Positions 7,971 through 16,364 of a DNA stretch of 44,262 nt are shown here, in pieces. The notes below the pieces were generated by a model that was given only the letters and a program-made list of their open reading frames with translations, was not told where the DNA came from and made no database searches. Numbering within the stretch: the first letter of the stretch is position 1; the number at the start of each line of letters is the position of its first letter. The stretch is taken from positions 1-44,262 of the forward strand of contig VXMR01000155.1 of NCBI GenBank assembly GCA_009841005.1, written 5' to 3'. Position numbers and translations under genes: made by a program. This DNA comes from Gemmatimonadales bacterium (GTDB taxonomy: Bacteria > Gemmatimonadota > Gemmatimonadetes > Palauibacterales > Palauibacteraceae).

Positions 7971-8451
7971 GTCGTGGAGTATCGCTAGTACGGCGTCTGA
8001 TCCCAAATCTAAGGTGTTCTTCGGGGGATCGGCGCGCGCCACCACGACGGAAGCTGGCGGGTGGACGGGCGGGGCCGCCTAGCGGCTCGGCTACGCTCCA
8101 AGCTCTTGGCGAGGCCCTGCTAATGGTCAACGATTTGATCGGCATGCACACGAGAAGCCATGAGTTGCGTCAAGGCGTCCGTGAACAAGCCGACCTTCTT
8201 ACGTCTGAGCCGTCTTCCAGCCTCCGAGTTCGCAAAGCACCTTGAGCGGTTGGTTCATGAGATTCGAGGCGAGGGTCCTTCGGCGCGGGCAGCAGGGGAA
8301 TGTCCCCGGTGCCGTGGTTCCGCTTCCGATTCGAGGAGAAGCCTGCCCTCCTCGTCCGAAAGAAGTCCGATGTCAGTGCGTGACGATGAATTGAGAGGCC
8401 GTACGTCTTCCGGAGTTCCGCCGCGGCCCGCCGGTACCATGCGGTGGAGCA
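7971..8451. other. Intergenic region holding the integrase fragment
   Basis: Apart from the recombinase fragment at 8199-8290, no gene is recognised. The minus-strand frame that continues past the end of the LuxR gene (8255-8450) lacks the high third-position GC of neighbouring genes, so it is treated as non-coding. The kinase promoter should lie within about 7975-8100. Confidence 0.4.
8199..8290 (-). pseudogene. Second tyrosine-recombinase C-terminal fragment
   Basis: On the minus strand the frame ending at TAA 8199-8201 encodes RRRTLASNLMNQPLKVLCEL followed by G-G-W-K-T-A-Q-T and a stop. This aligns residue for residue with the C-terminal integrase block at 1279-1449 (RRKFASDLIDQPLKILCERG, then G-W-K-T-A-R-T). 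It is cut short by a stop where the other copy continues, and the box II His is not preserved upstream. It is a diverged, non-functional piece of a related integrase. Confidence 0.65.
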
Positions 8452-9609
8452 TCAGGGTGAGCGAGGGGATCCTCGTACGGCCTCCAGCGACAGGATCCGC
8501 CGCGCGAGTTCGGTCTGGCCTTTGATCCCCAGCTTGCGATAGGCGTGCTTCAGGTGTACCCGCACGGTACCCTCCGCCACGCCCAGAGTCTGCGAGATCT
8601 CGGCCGCGGAGCGGCCGGCGGCCAGCGCCACCGCCACACGGCTCTCCGTGGGCGTCAGGCCCAGGACCGTGGCCGCCAACGCCGGATCTATACGGGATCG
8701 ACTCGCGGGGTCTACGATGAGCACCAGCACGCCGACCTTCCATGCCCGATAGTCCGCACGCATTCCGCCGACGGGATGGACTTCGACGACCAGCGGCGTT
8801 CCCGTGTCCGGGCGCGTGATCTTCATCGAGCCTCCGGCGCCCTGTGTGCCGTACGGGGGCAGGGCGGCCGCCAGCAGACGCTGTAGCCGGTCGTCTTCCG
8901 CCGGCAGCTCGGCGGTCAGCGAACCCTTCCTGTCGCGGAGCCCATCGCCTTTCAGCAGGAGGGCCCGGGCCTGGTCGTTCGCCTCCCGAATCCGTCCGCG
9001 ACGGTCGAGCTGGACGATCCCCGGCCGTCTGTTGTCCAGCAGATCGGCAAGCGATGCACCCAGCGCCTCGGTGTCCATCATCAGGCGCCGGACGCGCGCG
9101 AAGTGGCGCATATGGGGCGCCAGGCGCTTGATGTCCCGGATCTGGTCGTATCCCCAGCCTCCGGATTTCATGGAGTCGGCAAAGGACCACACGATTCCGC
9201 ACCCGTCGAGTCCGTCGAGCACCATGAAGAGGCCGTTCTGCGATCGGGTGGTGCGCCGAAAGTCGTTGTACACGGGCGAGGTCTTTTTCTCTTCGTCCGT
9301 GTAGAGATCCGGCTTGTGGGCCAGTTCGTCGGGACGAAGCGTGCCGAGCCGCAGCAGCGCCTCATCCTGGCCCCAATAGCGGCCGAAATACAGCTCTTCC
9401 CAGTCCCTGCGACGCTGCCGGCCGGAGAACGACCGTGCGAGGAAGACCTCGGGATCGCTCCCCGGACGCAGTTCGCCGTACCCCAGGCTGTGGCCGCTCG
9501 CCCGGATCAGGGAGTTGACGGAGGCGGCGGCCGAGACCCACGTGGCATCGCCCAGCGCCGCCCGGTGCAGCAACGCCAACGTCCGCTCGAACCTGTCCTG
9601 CGCGATCAT
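8452..9609 (-). CDS. LuxR-family transcriptional regulator with large N-terminal sensor region
   Basis: The 385-residue protein ends in a GerE/LuxR helix-turn-helix (about residues 315-375): LTPTESRVAVALAAGRSAAE, then L-G-V-A-E-G-T-V-R-V-H-L-K-H-A-Y-R-K-L-G-I. The first 300 residues resemble the PAS/GAF-like ligand-sensing region of stand-alone LuxR proteins, with a PAS-like segment around GIVQLDRRGRIREANDQAR. There is no receiver domain. The start at MIAQDRFERTL (9609) is used; upstream codons lack coding character. It is divergent from the P450 gene, with a 284-bp shared promoter region containing palindromes, so it is the probable regulator of that P450. The signal is unknown. Confidence 0.88.
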   Translation of the reverse strand: MIAQDRFERTLALLHRAALGDATWVSAAASVNSLIRASGHSLGYGELRPGSDPEVFLARSFSGRQRRRDWEELYFGRYWGQDEALLRLGTLRPDELAHKPDLYTDEEKKTSPVYNDFRRTTRSQNGLFMVLDGLDGCGIVWSFADSMKSGGWGYDQIRDIKRLAPHMRHFARVRRLMMDTEALGASLADLLDNRRPGIVQLDRRGRIREANDQARALLLKGDGLRDRKGSLTAELPAEDDRLQRLLAAALPPYGTQGAGGSMKITRPDTGTPLVVEVHPVGGMRADYRAWKVGVLVLIVDPASRSRIDPALAATVLGLTPTESRVAVALAAGRSAAEISQTLGVAEGTVRVHLKHAYRKLGIKGQTELARRILSLEAVRGSPRSP

Positions 9610-9668
9610 GCTGTTTCTGCCGCCAGCCCTGTTTCGTGTGTGTCCCGGAGATCGTGGCCTCAAATCAT

Positions 9669-9739
9669 GTGATACGACCATTCAGGCAAGCGCCAGCGTC
9701 CTACCTCAAATGGGGTAGTTGACGGGCGAGTCGTATGAC
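9669..9739. promoter_or_regulatory. Nested palindromes in the LuxR/P450 divergent promoter
   Basis: CTACCTCAAATGGGGTAG at 9701-9718 is an imperfect 18-bp palindrome with 7 of 9 positions paired, the size of a lux-type box. It is flanked by GTGATACGAC (9669-9678) and GTCGTATGAC (9730-9739), inverted copies matching at 9 of 10 positions. The location between divergent regulator and target genes fits an operator for the LuxR protein. This is inferred from symmetry and position only. Confidence 0.4.
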
Positions 9740-9893
9740 AGTCCGCAATCTTGACGCGACATGCGGACGCGGCTGCACGTGCGGGGCGCGGAACTTGCTC
9801 GGCAACGGGTGTATTGGTGCGGTGTCGGCCGAGGGACGGATAGAGTCTCTTGCGCGACATCGCCTGTACCGTGAAGGGAGTTGGGAGAGCAAC

Positions 9894-11180
9894 ATGCCTC
9901 GACGAGCCGTTCGTGAGACCATCTCGCGAGTAAACCGGCAACGATGGCGCAGCGTGGGCGCACGCGCCGTCGGCATTGGAGAGAGGGCAACGAGCGGAGC
10001 AACCTACAACCCTTTGTCGCCGAGCGTGATCCAGGACCCCTATCGGACCTATGCCAGGCTTCGCAGGCGCAGCCCCGTGCATCGGAGCGCCATTCTGGGC
10101 AGCTGGCTGTTGACCCGCTACGAGGATGTGCTCGAGGCGGCAAAGGACCACGAGCGCTTCTCCAACAACCCGAGATGGCGCGAAGCGACGCGAAGCGTGC
10201 TCCCGCCGGCCCCGGACGACTACAGCATCCTGCTCGTGGATCCGCCCGAACACACGCGGCTGCGCAGATGCGCCGCGAAGGCCTTCACGAGTGCGCGCCT
10301 GCGGACACTGGACGAGACCATCGCGCGCGTTGCGGCCGAACTCGTGGAGGGGGCGGCTGGACGGCGGACGATCGACTGGATCGCCGAAGTGGCGGAGCCG
10401 CTTGCCATGCGGGTGATGCTGGCGATGTTGGGGCTCCCCGAGAAGGACCACCGCCGATGGGAGGTATGGTCACGGAGGCGTGCCCGGCTCCTCGAGATGA
10501 TCGCGACGCGCCGCGAGCGCAAAGCCGCGCACATCGCGGGGTCGGAGATCCGGCGCTACTTCACGGCCCTGCTACGTCAGCGGACGCAATCGAGCGAGGA
10601 CGACGCCGTCAGCACGCTGGCCAGGCTGGCTGCTGCGGGCGACGGGATCAGCATGACCGAAGCCTCCGACATGTTGAGCGTGCTGATGATCGCCGGCAAC
10701 GAAACCACGACCCACCTCATCGGCAACGGCATGCTCGCCCTCGTGCGCGATCGGGAACAAATGCAACGCCTGCGCGAAGAACCGAAGCGGACGCGCGCCG
10801 CGATCAACGAGATGCTGCGCTTCGACAGCCCGGTGCAGACGGACTTCCGGGTCGCAAAGGCGGACGTCGTGGTTCGTGGACGGACGATCAGGGCGGGCGA
10901 TGGCGTGATCCTGCTCACCGGATCGGCGAACCGGGACGGGGCGGCGTTCGAGAATCCCGACACCTTCGACATTACCCGCACGGGTCCAAAGCACGCGGCG
11001 TTCGGACACGGGGTCCACCGGTGTATCGGCGCCGAACTCGCGCGCATGGAGGCAAGCGCGATCTTCACCGAGGCGCTACGCAAGCTTGGTACGATTGAAC
11101 TCGCCTCGGGCAGCCCGCGCTACCGGAAATCAACGGTGATCCGCGGACTCGCCGCGCTCCCTCTGCGAGTCGCAGCGTGA
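9894..11180 (+). CDS. Bacterial-type cytochrome P450 monooxygenase
   Basis: The 428-residue protein has all the standard soluble P450 landmarks. These are VDPPEHTRLRR near residue 116, the I-helix AGNETT (267-272) with the acid-alcohol pair, the ExxR motif EMLR (306-309) and the haem loop FGHGVHRCIG with proximal Cys377. It is therefore expected to bind haem and insert oxygen into a small hydrophobic substrate using external ferredoxin partners, none of which are encoded nearby. The start at 9894 has a GGGAGTTGGGAGAG ribosome-binding site; longer in-frame starts are ignored. It is divergent from the LuxR regulator. It is not close in sequence to the second P450 at 33009-34367. Confidence 0.93.
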   Translation: MPRRAVRETISRVNRQRWRSVGARAVGIGERATSGATYNPLSPSVIQDPYRTYARLRRRSPVHRSAILGSWLLTRYEDVLEAAKDHERFSNNPRWREATRSVLPPAPDDYSILLVDPPEHTRLRRCAAKAFTSARLRTLDETIARVAAELVEGAAGRRTIDWIAEVAEPLAMRVMLAMLGLPEKDHRRWEVWSRRRARLLEMIATRRERKAAHIAGSEIRRYFTALLRQRTQSSEDDAVSTLARLAAAGDGISMTEASDMLSVLMIAGNETTTHLIGNGMLALVRDREQMQRLREEPKRTRAAINEMLRFDSPVQTDFRVAKADVVVRGRTIRAGDGVILLTGSANRDGAAFENPDTFDITRTGPKHAAFGHGVHRCIGAELARMEASAIFTEALRKLGTIELASGSPRYRKSTVIRGLAALPLRVAA

Positions 11181-11182
11181 AG

Positions 11183-11401
11183 TCACGTCTTAACGTCGCA
11201 TCCGGGCTGCTCGGCCAGCGCATCCACAGCCCAGGACGGCGGCTCGACGTCGATTCGGCGGGCGGCTTCCACGACGCAACGGGGGCAGGCCTTCAAGGGC
11301 TGGGTGCGACTGGAGCCCACGGAGCCGGGCGTCGGAGGTGGCTTCACGGTGAACGCCGTGCATCGGGGCCTGGCGCAGGTGTTTCCCCATTTCCCGGGCA
11401 C
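11183..11401 (-). CDS. Possible small Cys4 zinc-ribbon-like protein
   Basis: A 72-residue frame from GTG 11401 to TGA 11183 contains WGNTCARPRCTAF and later KACPRCVVEA, two cysteine pairs spaced like a zinc ribbon. Third codon positions are strongly GC, especially in the last 40 codons, as in real genes of this window. It converges with the P450, ending 2 bp after its stop. No family is recognised. It could instead be the 3' remnant of a longer gene, since coding character fades upstream. Confidence 0.4.
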   Translation of the reverse strand: MPGKWGNTCARPRCTAFTVKPPPTPGSVGSSRTQPLKACPRCVVEAARRIDVEPPSWAVDALAEQPGCDVKT

Positions 11402-11775
11402 GCTGCCTAGCCTGACCCTTCCGGCAACACCCTGCCGGAAGCGGCGAAGGTCTTCTGAATCAACGGTTGCATGCGGACAGGCTCCGCCAGTCGCCGAAGC
11501 CGCGCAATTGCTCAAATGAGGTAATCCGGATCCGTGGACGCCGCGCAGACGGCGAAACTGCATCCCGAGGCCGCCGCGATGACCGCGCTCATGAGGTTGA
11601 ACCCACAGCTCGAATAGAAACATTCGGTCCCGGGCGTCGCCCTCGGACCACACGACGAGGCGGACCACACGACGAGGCGCTCCACCCGAAACCGAGATGG
11701 AAAGCCCGGGGATGGCCCCGCGTGCCGTCTTCTCAACGCGCTTCCAGACGATCCGAGAGGAGCGCCCCGGTGACG
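11402..11775. other. Stretch with a cysteine-rich mini-ORF, tandem duplication and hairpin
   Basis: No intact gene is certain. The minus-strand frame ending at 11512 has a coding-like 3' part rich in Cys (C-F-Y-S-S-C-G-F, then MSAVIAAASGCSFAVC) and ends D-P-D-Y-L-I. Upstream of it a 17-bp unit is perfectly duplicated (11644-11660 and 11661-11677), which would shift any reading frame. A hairpin with 9-bp perfect arms, CTTCCGGCA/TGCCGGAAG, is at 11418-11441. The stretch may hold a small secreted-peptide gene downstream of the propeller gene, or its remains. Confidence 0.35.
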
Positions 11776-13008
11776 TCAGTTCACCGTCGGCGGCAGACGC
11801 TTCACGACCACAATCTCGATGTCGAGTTCGTCCCGTTCGATGAAGGCCGCGAGCCCAGCGGGTCCGAACGCGGCCGGGATCGTCGCTTCCCGAGGATAGC
11901 TGCCCACGTAACGCCCGTCCGCTTCGAGGACATCGATGGGGCCGCCTTCGTGAGGTTGGTCGCCGCGGCGGCGGACCCAGATACGACCGTTCCAACTCGT
12001 ACGCAGTCCCCGGACCACCGGCACCTCTTCAAAGAACTCCTGCGACTCGATCATCTCCACCCATCGATCGCCGCTGCCTCCCCCCGTCACTGTCACTCCC
12101 CCAGGGGTCCGCGTGATGGAACTTCGACCCATTTCGCTGAGTCGACGGTCCCTGTCGGCTCGTTCCATGCGTTCGGTCACGGGTTCGGGCACGAACGGCC
12201 GCCTGAGGATGTGTGAGACTCCGCTTTCCCGGCCCGCGATCTTGATCTCGTAGGCGGAGGAATCCGAGAAGGCGACTCTCGCGCCGGGCAGCGTGCCCAC
12301 CCAGAGCTCCGGCTCGAAAGCGCGACGCTCGTTTTCCTCTCCGCGTGGAGGCATCCAGGCCTCCATGATCGTGTCCCGCGCCACCTCCTCTCCCGCGAGG
12401 CCGAGGCGCACGATCGGACGCGTGGGAGGACCGGGCCCCCTTTCCGGAGCTCCAATGTACGAGGCGCCAGCCAGTCGGGTGCCCACGACAACCGACTCGC
12501 CGCCGCGCTCGGGCCACATCCACGGGACTCGGGCCACGCTGGCGTCACCGCCGAAGCGAACGTGCCGTTCGTACTCACCATGTTCGTCAAAGATCAGGTA
12601 GGCGCGATGGCGGGCGTCCGCGACCACGACCTGCCCATCGGCCAGGACCGCCATGGCGAGCGCAAACTGGAACTCGCCCGGCCCCTCGCCCAGGCGCCCG
12701 AACTCGCGAACCAGGCTTCCGTCCGGCCCCACGACCACGATGCGGCCGGACAGGCTGTCGAATACGTAGAGGTTGCCGGCGCCATCAAACCCCAATCCGC
12801 GGATCCTGCCAAACTCTTCCCACTGCTCTCCATCGGCGGCACCGACCCGGTAGACCTCCTCGAAGTCGGCCTCGAGCCAGCGGTCCTCGCCCGGAAGCTC
12901 GATGACTTCCTGAGCGAGTCCCCCGCTCGCGGTCGCAGATGCCGCCAACGCGGTCAGCAGCGTGGCAGCGATTCGGGTCGGCCTCCCTCTTGCGAGCATG
13001 TCGGTCAC
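11776..13008 (-). CDS. Secreted 6-bladed beta-propeller protein
   Basis: The 410-residue protein has a signal peptide (about residues 1-33, ending SGGLAQE). Repeated propeller blades follow, of the NHL-like 6-bladed type: [14 protein letters not shown], then [19 protein letters not shown] with A-D-G-Q-V-V-V-A-D. The FGR-G-x-G-P-G-E-F blade signature is characteristic of this family. No catalytic residues are evident; proteins of this type are presumed binding or scaffold proteins at the cell surface. Its C-terminus matches the gene fragment at the start of the window, so the chromosome carries several paralogues. It ends 10 bp upstream of the SRPBCC gene's strand partner and could be co-transcribed after the SRPBCC gene (13019-13465). 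Confidence 0.85.
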   Translation of the reverse strand: MTDMLARGRPTRIAATLLTALAASATASGGLAQEVIELPGEDRWLEADFEEVYRVGAADGEQWEEFGRIRGLGFDGAGNLYVFDSLSGRIVVVGPDGSLVREFGRLGEGPGEFQFALAMAVLADGQVVVADARHRAYLIFDEHGEYERHVRFGGDASVARVPWMWPERGGESVVVGTRLAGASYIGAPERGPGPPTRPIVRLGLAGEEVARDTIMEAWMPPRGEENERRAFEPELWVGTLPGARVAFSDSSAYEIKIAGRESGVSHILRRPFVPEPVTERMERADRDRRLSEMGRSSITRTPGGVTVTGGGSGDRWVEMIESQEFFEEVPVVRGLRTSWNGRIWVRRRGDQPHEGGPIDVLEADGRYVGSYPREATIPAAFGPAGLAAFIERDELDIEIVVVKRLPPTVN

Positions 13009-13018
13009 CTTCTTCCCG

Positions 13019-13465
13019 CTATCCCGCCGCCTCGGCGTATGCCTTCACGGCATCGAGGTCGGCGTCGATCGCCCTGGCGATCACTCTCTTCATGAGCGGC
13101 GTGGCGAGTCTGGCCAGGAGCTTGTGGGGCCGCGCCTCCATCACCATGACCAGCCGCGTCCCGCGGCCATCCGGGTCCGGCTCGACGGTGAAGGTCGTGT
13201 CCCAGACCGTGCCGCCCGCGTCGGACACGAAGCGAACGTGCTCGTCCTGGACGTATTCGGTCACCTCCAGCTCCGTGGTCGCCCTTCTGCTCCCCATGAG
13301 CCGTGTCTCTCGGAAGCGGGCGCCGACGCCTGTCCTTGTCTCCGACAGGAACTCCACGTGCTCGATGTGCGGCACGGCCTTGGAAAAGTTGGAGATGTCG
13401 GCGACGGTCGCAAAAACCGTTCCGACCGGGGCGTCGATGGTCCGGCTGAGTTCGGTGCGCGTCAT
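13019..13465 (-). CDS. SRPBCC (START-like) family protein
   Basis: The 148-residue protein has the SRPBCC/polyketide-cyclase fold pattern. It opens [20 protein letters not shown], followed by the F-S-K-A-V-P-H-I and [19 protein letters not shown] segments and a C-terminal amphipathic helix ([19 protein letters not shown]). Proteins of this kind hold hydrophobic ligands in a deep cavity. It is clearly paralogous to the protein at 37669-38127, sharing F-S-K-A-V-P, LSE-T-x-x-G-V-G-x-R-F-R-E-T-R-L and the C-terminal helix. Both lie in clusters with a P450 and an RND permease, which suggests ligand carriage or modification in the same pathway. It is 10 bp upstream of the propeller gene on the same strand. 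Confidence 0.85.
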   Translation of the reverse strand: MTRTELSRTIDAPVGTVFATVADISNFSKAVPHIEHVEFLSETRTGVGARFRETRLMGSRRATTELEVTEYVQDEHVRFVSDAGGTVWDTTFTVEPDPDGRGTRLVMVMEARPHKLLARLATPLMKRVIARAIDADLDAVKAYAEAAG

Positions 13466-13596
13466 GGCGGGAGGCTTTCCGGTCGATGGCCTGTCGGGTC
13501 GATGGGGGATTCCCCGGCTTGTTTCGTTCGGGCCGACGTCCTAGGTATCGGCCCCGCTCATCATACCCGTCTCCCCAGCCGACGAGCCACCGTGCA

Positions 13597-14280
13597 ATGA
13601 CCGCCTACTTCACGCCCGACACCTTCAGCTTCCTGAGCGAGTTGGCCGCGAACAACGACCGCGAGTGGTTTCTGGCCAACAAGTCGCGGTACGAGGCGGA
13701 GGTCAAGGAGCCGGCGCTCCGCTTCATCTCCGATTTCTCCATGCCCCTCGAGGAGATCAGTCCCCACTTTCGCGCCGACCCGAGGGCGAACGGCGGCTCG
13801 CTCTTCAGGATCTACCGCGACACGCGTTTCTCCCGGGACAAGAGCCCGTACAAGACCCACACCGGCATCCAGTTCCGGCACGAGGCGGGCAAGGACGCCC
13901 ACGCCCCCGGCTTCTACCTGCACATCCAGCCCGGACACTGCTTCACGGGTTGCGGCTCGTGGCGCCCCGGCGGGCCGGCGCTCCGCAAGATCCGCGCGTC
14001 CATCGACGAGGATCCGGAGGCCTGGAAGCGGGCATCGCGCGACGCCGATTTTCGCGGGACCTTCGAGCTCTCCGGCGACTCGCTCGTCCGGGCCCCGCAG
14101 GGGTTCAGCGTGGACCATCCCCTGATCGAGGACCTGCGGCGCAAGGACTTCATCGCGGTCGTGCAACTGGGCGAAGAAGATCTGATGTCGGACGACTTTC
14201 TCGACCGGTTCAACGCCCTGTGCCGCACGGCCGCCCCGTTCCAGCGCTGGCTGTGCCAGGCGACCGGCGTCTCGTACTGA
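13597..14280 (+). CDS. DUF2461 (TIGR02453) family protein
   Basis: The 227-residue protein matches DUF2461 in length and motifs. It begins with F-T-P-D-T-F-S-F-L-S-E-L and N-N-D-R-E-W-F-L-A-N-K. It continues with G-S-L-F-R-I-Y-R-D-T-R-F-S, then D-K-S-P-Y-K-T-H-T-G-I and FYLHIQPGHCFTGCGSWRP. The family is widespread and conserved but has no proven activity. The start at 13597 is chosen because it aligns with the family N-terminus; the open frame extends 37 codons further without coding character. It is divergent from the SRPBCC gene (131 bp between starts) and convergent with the barrel gene that follows. Confidence 0.88.
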   Translation: MTAYFTPDTFSFLSELAANNDREWFLANKSRYEAEVKEPALRFISDFSMPLEEISPHFRADPRANGGSLFRIYRDTRFSRDKSPYKTHTGIQFRHEAGKDAHAPGFYLHIQPGHCFTGCGSWRPGGPALRKIRASIDEDPEAWKRASRDADFRGTFELSGDSLVRAPQGFSVDHPLIEDLRRKDFIAVVQLGEEDLMSDDFLDRFNALCRTAAPFQRWLCQATGVSY

Positions 14281-14331
14281 AGCCCGGTGGCCAACCGGCC
14301 CGTCTGTAGCGTCTGACCTGGATCACGCTCT

Positions 14332-15186
14332 TCACGGGATCGTGGGGTTCGGGTACGGAGAGATTCTCGTCAGGCCCGGGACCCCGAACGAGCGCGACAT
14401 GCCGACCACGATCTCGACGTTGGCGTTCCCCTCGTTCCATTCGTCGAGCCTCGTGGCGAGGCCGAAGTCGAGGACCCTCCAGTTGCTGACCTGAAGGCGA
14501 GTACCGATCTCGGCCCAGACCCGCGCTCGCCCCGCAGCAACCGGAGCCTCCACGTAGAGGTCGGCCAGGATCGCCCGGCTGAACAGTCCCAGGGGGTAGT
14601 CCGCGCCGAGGCCGAAGCGCAAGTAGTCGCCCCCGTCGCCCTCGGCGGCGAACCGGTAGCCGCCGTTGCCGTGCAGACGGAGTCGACCCAGGGAGCGCGT
14701 GGCGATTCCCATCACGCCGAACTGCCAGTCCTCGTGGCCAACGGCGCCGGCACCCGGCGTGCTCGCGTTGAGCCGCACGGCGACAGCGGGGAGCGAGATC
14801 GTCTCGCGGGCCAGTCCGTACAGGACGTGGGCAGAAACGGACTCGATCCCGCCGCCAGTCCCGTGCGCCGACGAGCGTTCGACGCCGCCCTCGAGCTCGA
14901 CCCCCATCTGTCCGTTGCGGAACAACCCCGTCTTGAACTCGAGCAGCCCGAGCAAGCCGCGGTCGCCCTCCCCCAGGGAGCCGCGGAGCCCACCCTGGAA
15001 CTCCCACTCCCGGAACTTGATCGGGTACGCATCCTCGACGCGTGTCGGGCGGTCGAGTTCCGCGGCGCGAAAGTCCTCTTGAGCGGCGACCGGCGCCGGC
15101 GCGGCGGCGGACCCCAGTCCCAGAGCGATCGTCGCCGAAACGCCCCGTATGGCGGTCGCCACGATACTCCTCGCGGCGGCCCTCAT
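14332..15186 (-). CDS. Outer-membrane beta-barrel-like protein
   Basis: The 284-residue protein has a signal peptide ending near AAPAPVAAQE (about residue 36). It then has alternating amphipathic strands such as FQGGLRGSLGEGDRGLLGLL and GVELEGGVERSSAHG, typical of small outer-membrane channels of the phenol-degradation/transporter-like type. No catalytic motif is seen. The start at 15186 overlaps the preceding lipoprotein stop by 4 bp (ATGA), so the two are translationally coupled. Together with the His-rich proteins upstream it may serve export or uptake of a metal or small solute; this is inferred from neighbours only. Confidence 0.75.
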   Translation of the reverse strand: MRAAARSIVATAIRGVSATIALGLGSAAAPAPVAAQEDFRAAELDRPTRVEDAYPIKFREWEFQGGLRGSLGEGDRGLLGLLEFKTGLFRNGQMGVELEGGVERSSAHGTGGGIESVSAHVLYGLARETISLPAVAVRLNASTPGAGAVGHEDWQFGVMGIATRSLGRLRLHGNGGYRFAAEGDGGDYLRFGLGADYPLGLFSRAILADLYVEAPVAAGRARVWAEIGTRLQVSNWRVLDFGLATRLDEWNEGNANVEIVVGMSRSFGVPGLTRISPYPNPTIP

Positions 15187-16280
15187 CGGACACCTCGCTC
15201 CGAGACGCCAGCTGGCCGGCCCGCCTGGGGTGCGGGGAGCGGTCGCATGAACTCGCCCATCGGAGCCATCCGCGCCTCGGGGTGCCCCTGCGGCAGCCAT
15301 CGTCCCGTTGGAAGCTCCGTCGGGACGCGCATCGCTCCGTCGCTCATGCGATGGTCCCCGCCCATCGGCATCCCGGGCGCTTCAACCGTGTCCTGACCCG
15401 CGTAGACCATCTGCCGCCGCAGGCGCTCGATCTCCGCTGCTTTCTCCGACAGGGAGTAGGAAGGCTCGGCCATGATGTCGTTCACCACATCGTGCATCAT
15501 GTGGAGGTTGTCGAAGATGTGCGCGGCGGCCGGGAACAGGCGCGAGAAACGCGGCGCGACCTCGGCCGTGAGCGGCATGACGTGCGGAAGTTCCACGAGG
15601 ACGGAGTCCGTGAAGACGTCGATCACCCGGTCGAGTTCCGCGCGCCGTCGATCCGGGTCGGTCTCCATCAGCGCCTCGTACACGGCCGCGTGGTGCCAGT
15701 GGTAGGCCCACAGAATCCCGTTGATGTCGGGGTACGCGATGCGGAAGTTGCCGGCCCACTCGCCGCCCCCCTCCATGAAGCGGTGTCCGTAGCCGCGTGT
15801 GGAGAACGCCGCCTCCGTCTCCGACAGGTAGTAGGCGATGGCCCGCTCTCCGGCCGTTCGCTTATCGGTGATCCGGTCGTCCGTGAGGATGTCGTAGAGC
15901 TGGGAGTGCAGCATGTGCGCCCAGTCCATCGACTGGGCGGTTTCGAACGCGACCCGCGTCCAGCGCGGCGCGATGATCTCCGCGGGCGGCTCGAACTTCG
16001 GCGGCTCCGCGATGTACGCCCGGACCCGGGCCTCGAACTCGGACATCCGTCCGGGCGTGTCCTGCCCCGGGCTCATCAGAATCTCGTAGGTGGCGAAGTG
16101 AGTGAAGTGCGCGGCGTAGAACGATCGAGCCGCCTCTTCGTGCGTGTCGTAAAACGCAAAATTGTACGGCGCGGCCAGGCGGTAGACGTCGTTGCGCTGA
16201 GCCGATCCGCAGGCGGCTGCGGCGAACGCGACGAACCCGACGATCCCCGCGGGACGCCGGAAGAGATGCGTGGATGGCAT
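15183..16280 (-). CDS. His/Met-rich lipoprotein of unknown function
   Basis: The 365-residue protein starts with a lipoprotein signal: the VGFVAFAAAAC lipobox places Cys near residue 25. It is largely helical and carries repeated histidine clusters: W-A-H-M-L-H-S-Q near residue 124, W-A-Y-H-W-H-H-A-A near 193 and I-F-D-N-L-H-M-M-H-D near 265. The C-terminal tail is rich in Met and His (GMPMGGDHRMSDGAMRV, then GHPEARMAPMGEFMRP). The pattern suggests metal or haem binding, perhaps copper, but I recognise no family. The start at MPSTHLF (16280) puts the signal peptide at the N-terminus. It overlaps the barrel gene start and follows a His-rich small secreted protein by 84 bp. Confidence 0.75.
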   Translation of the reverse strand: MPSTHLFRRPAGIVGFVAFAAAACGSAQRNDVYRLAAPYNFAFYDTHEEAARSFYAAHFTHFATYEILMSPGQDTPGRMSEFEARVRAYIAEPPKFEPPAEIIAPRWTRVAFETAQSMDWAHMLHSQLYDILTDDRITDKRTAGERAIAYYLSETEAAFSTRGYGHRFMEGGGEWAGNFRIAYPDINGILWAYHWHHAAVYEALMETDPDRRRAELDRVIDVFTDSVLVELPHVMPLTAEVAPRFSRLFPAAAHIFDNLHMMHDVVNDIMAEPSYSLSEKAAEIERLRRQMVYAGQDTVEAPGMPMGGDHRMSDGAMRVPTELPTGRWLPQGHPEARMAPMGEFMRPLPAPQAGRPAGVSERGVR

Positions 16281-16364
16281 GGCTTGCCCCTCGTCTGAAC
16301 GATGATACTCCACCGCGGCCCGCCATCGCAGCGGCGGTCGCGGCGCCTGCTGGACTACGTCCGT

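Noticed and set aside
1815..8205. Short shared string (about 19 bp, encoding E-Q-A-D-L-L) at about 1820 minus strand and about 8185 plus strand
   Set aside because: Too short and in opposite orientation relative to the integrase pieces; it could be chance, so no repeat is claimed.
8255..8451. Extension or second gene after the LuxR regulator on the minus strand
   Set aside because: Third-position base use is not gene-like and it runs into the integrase fragment in another frame.
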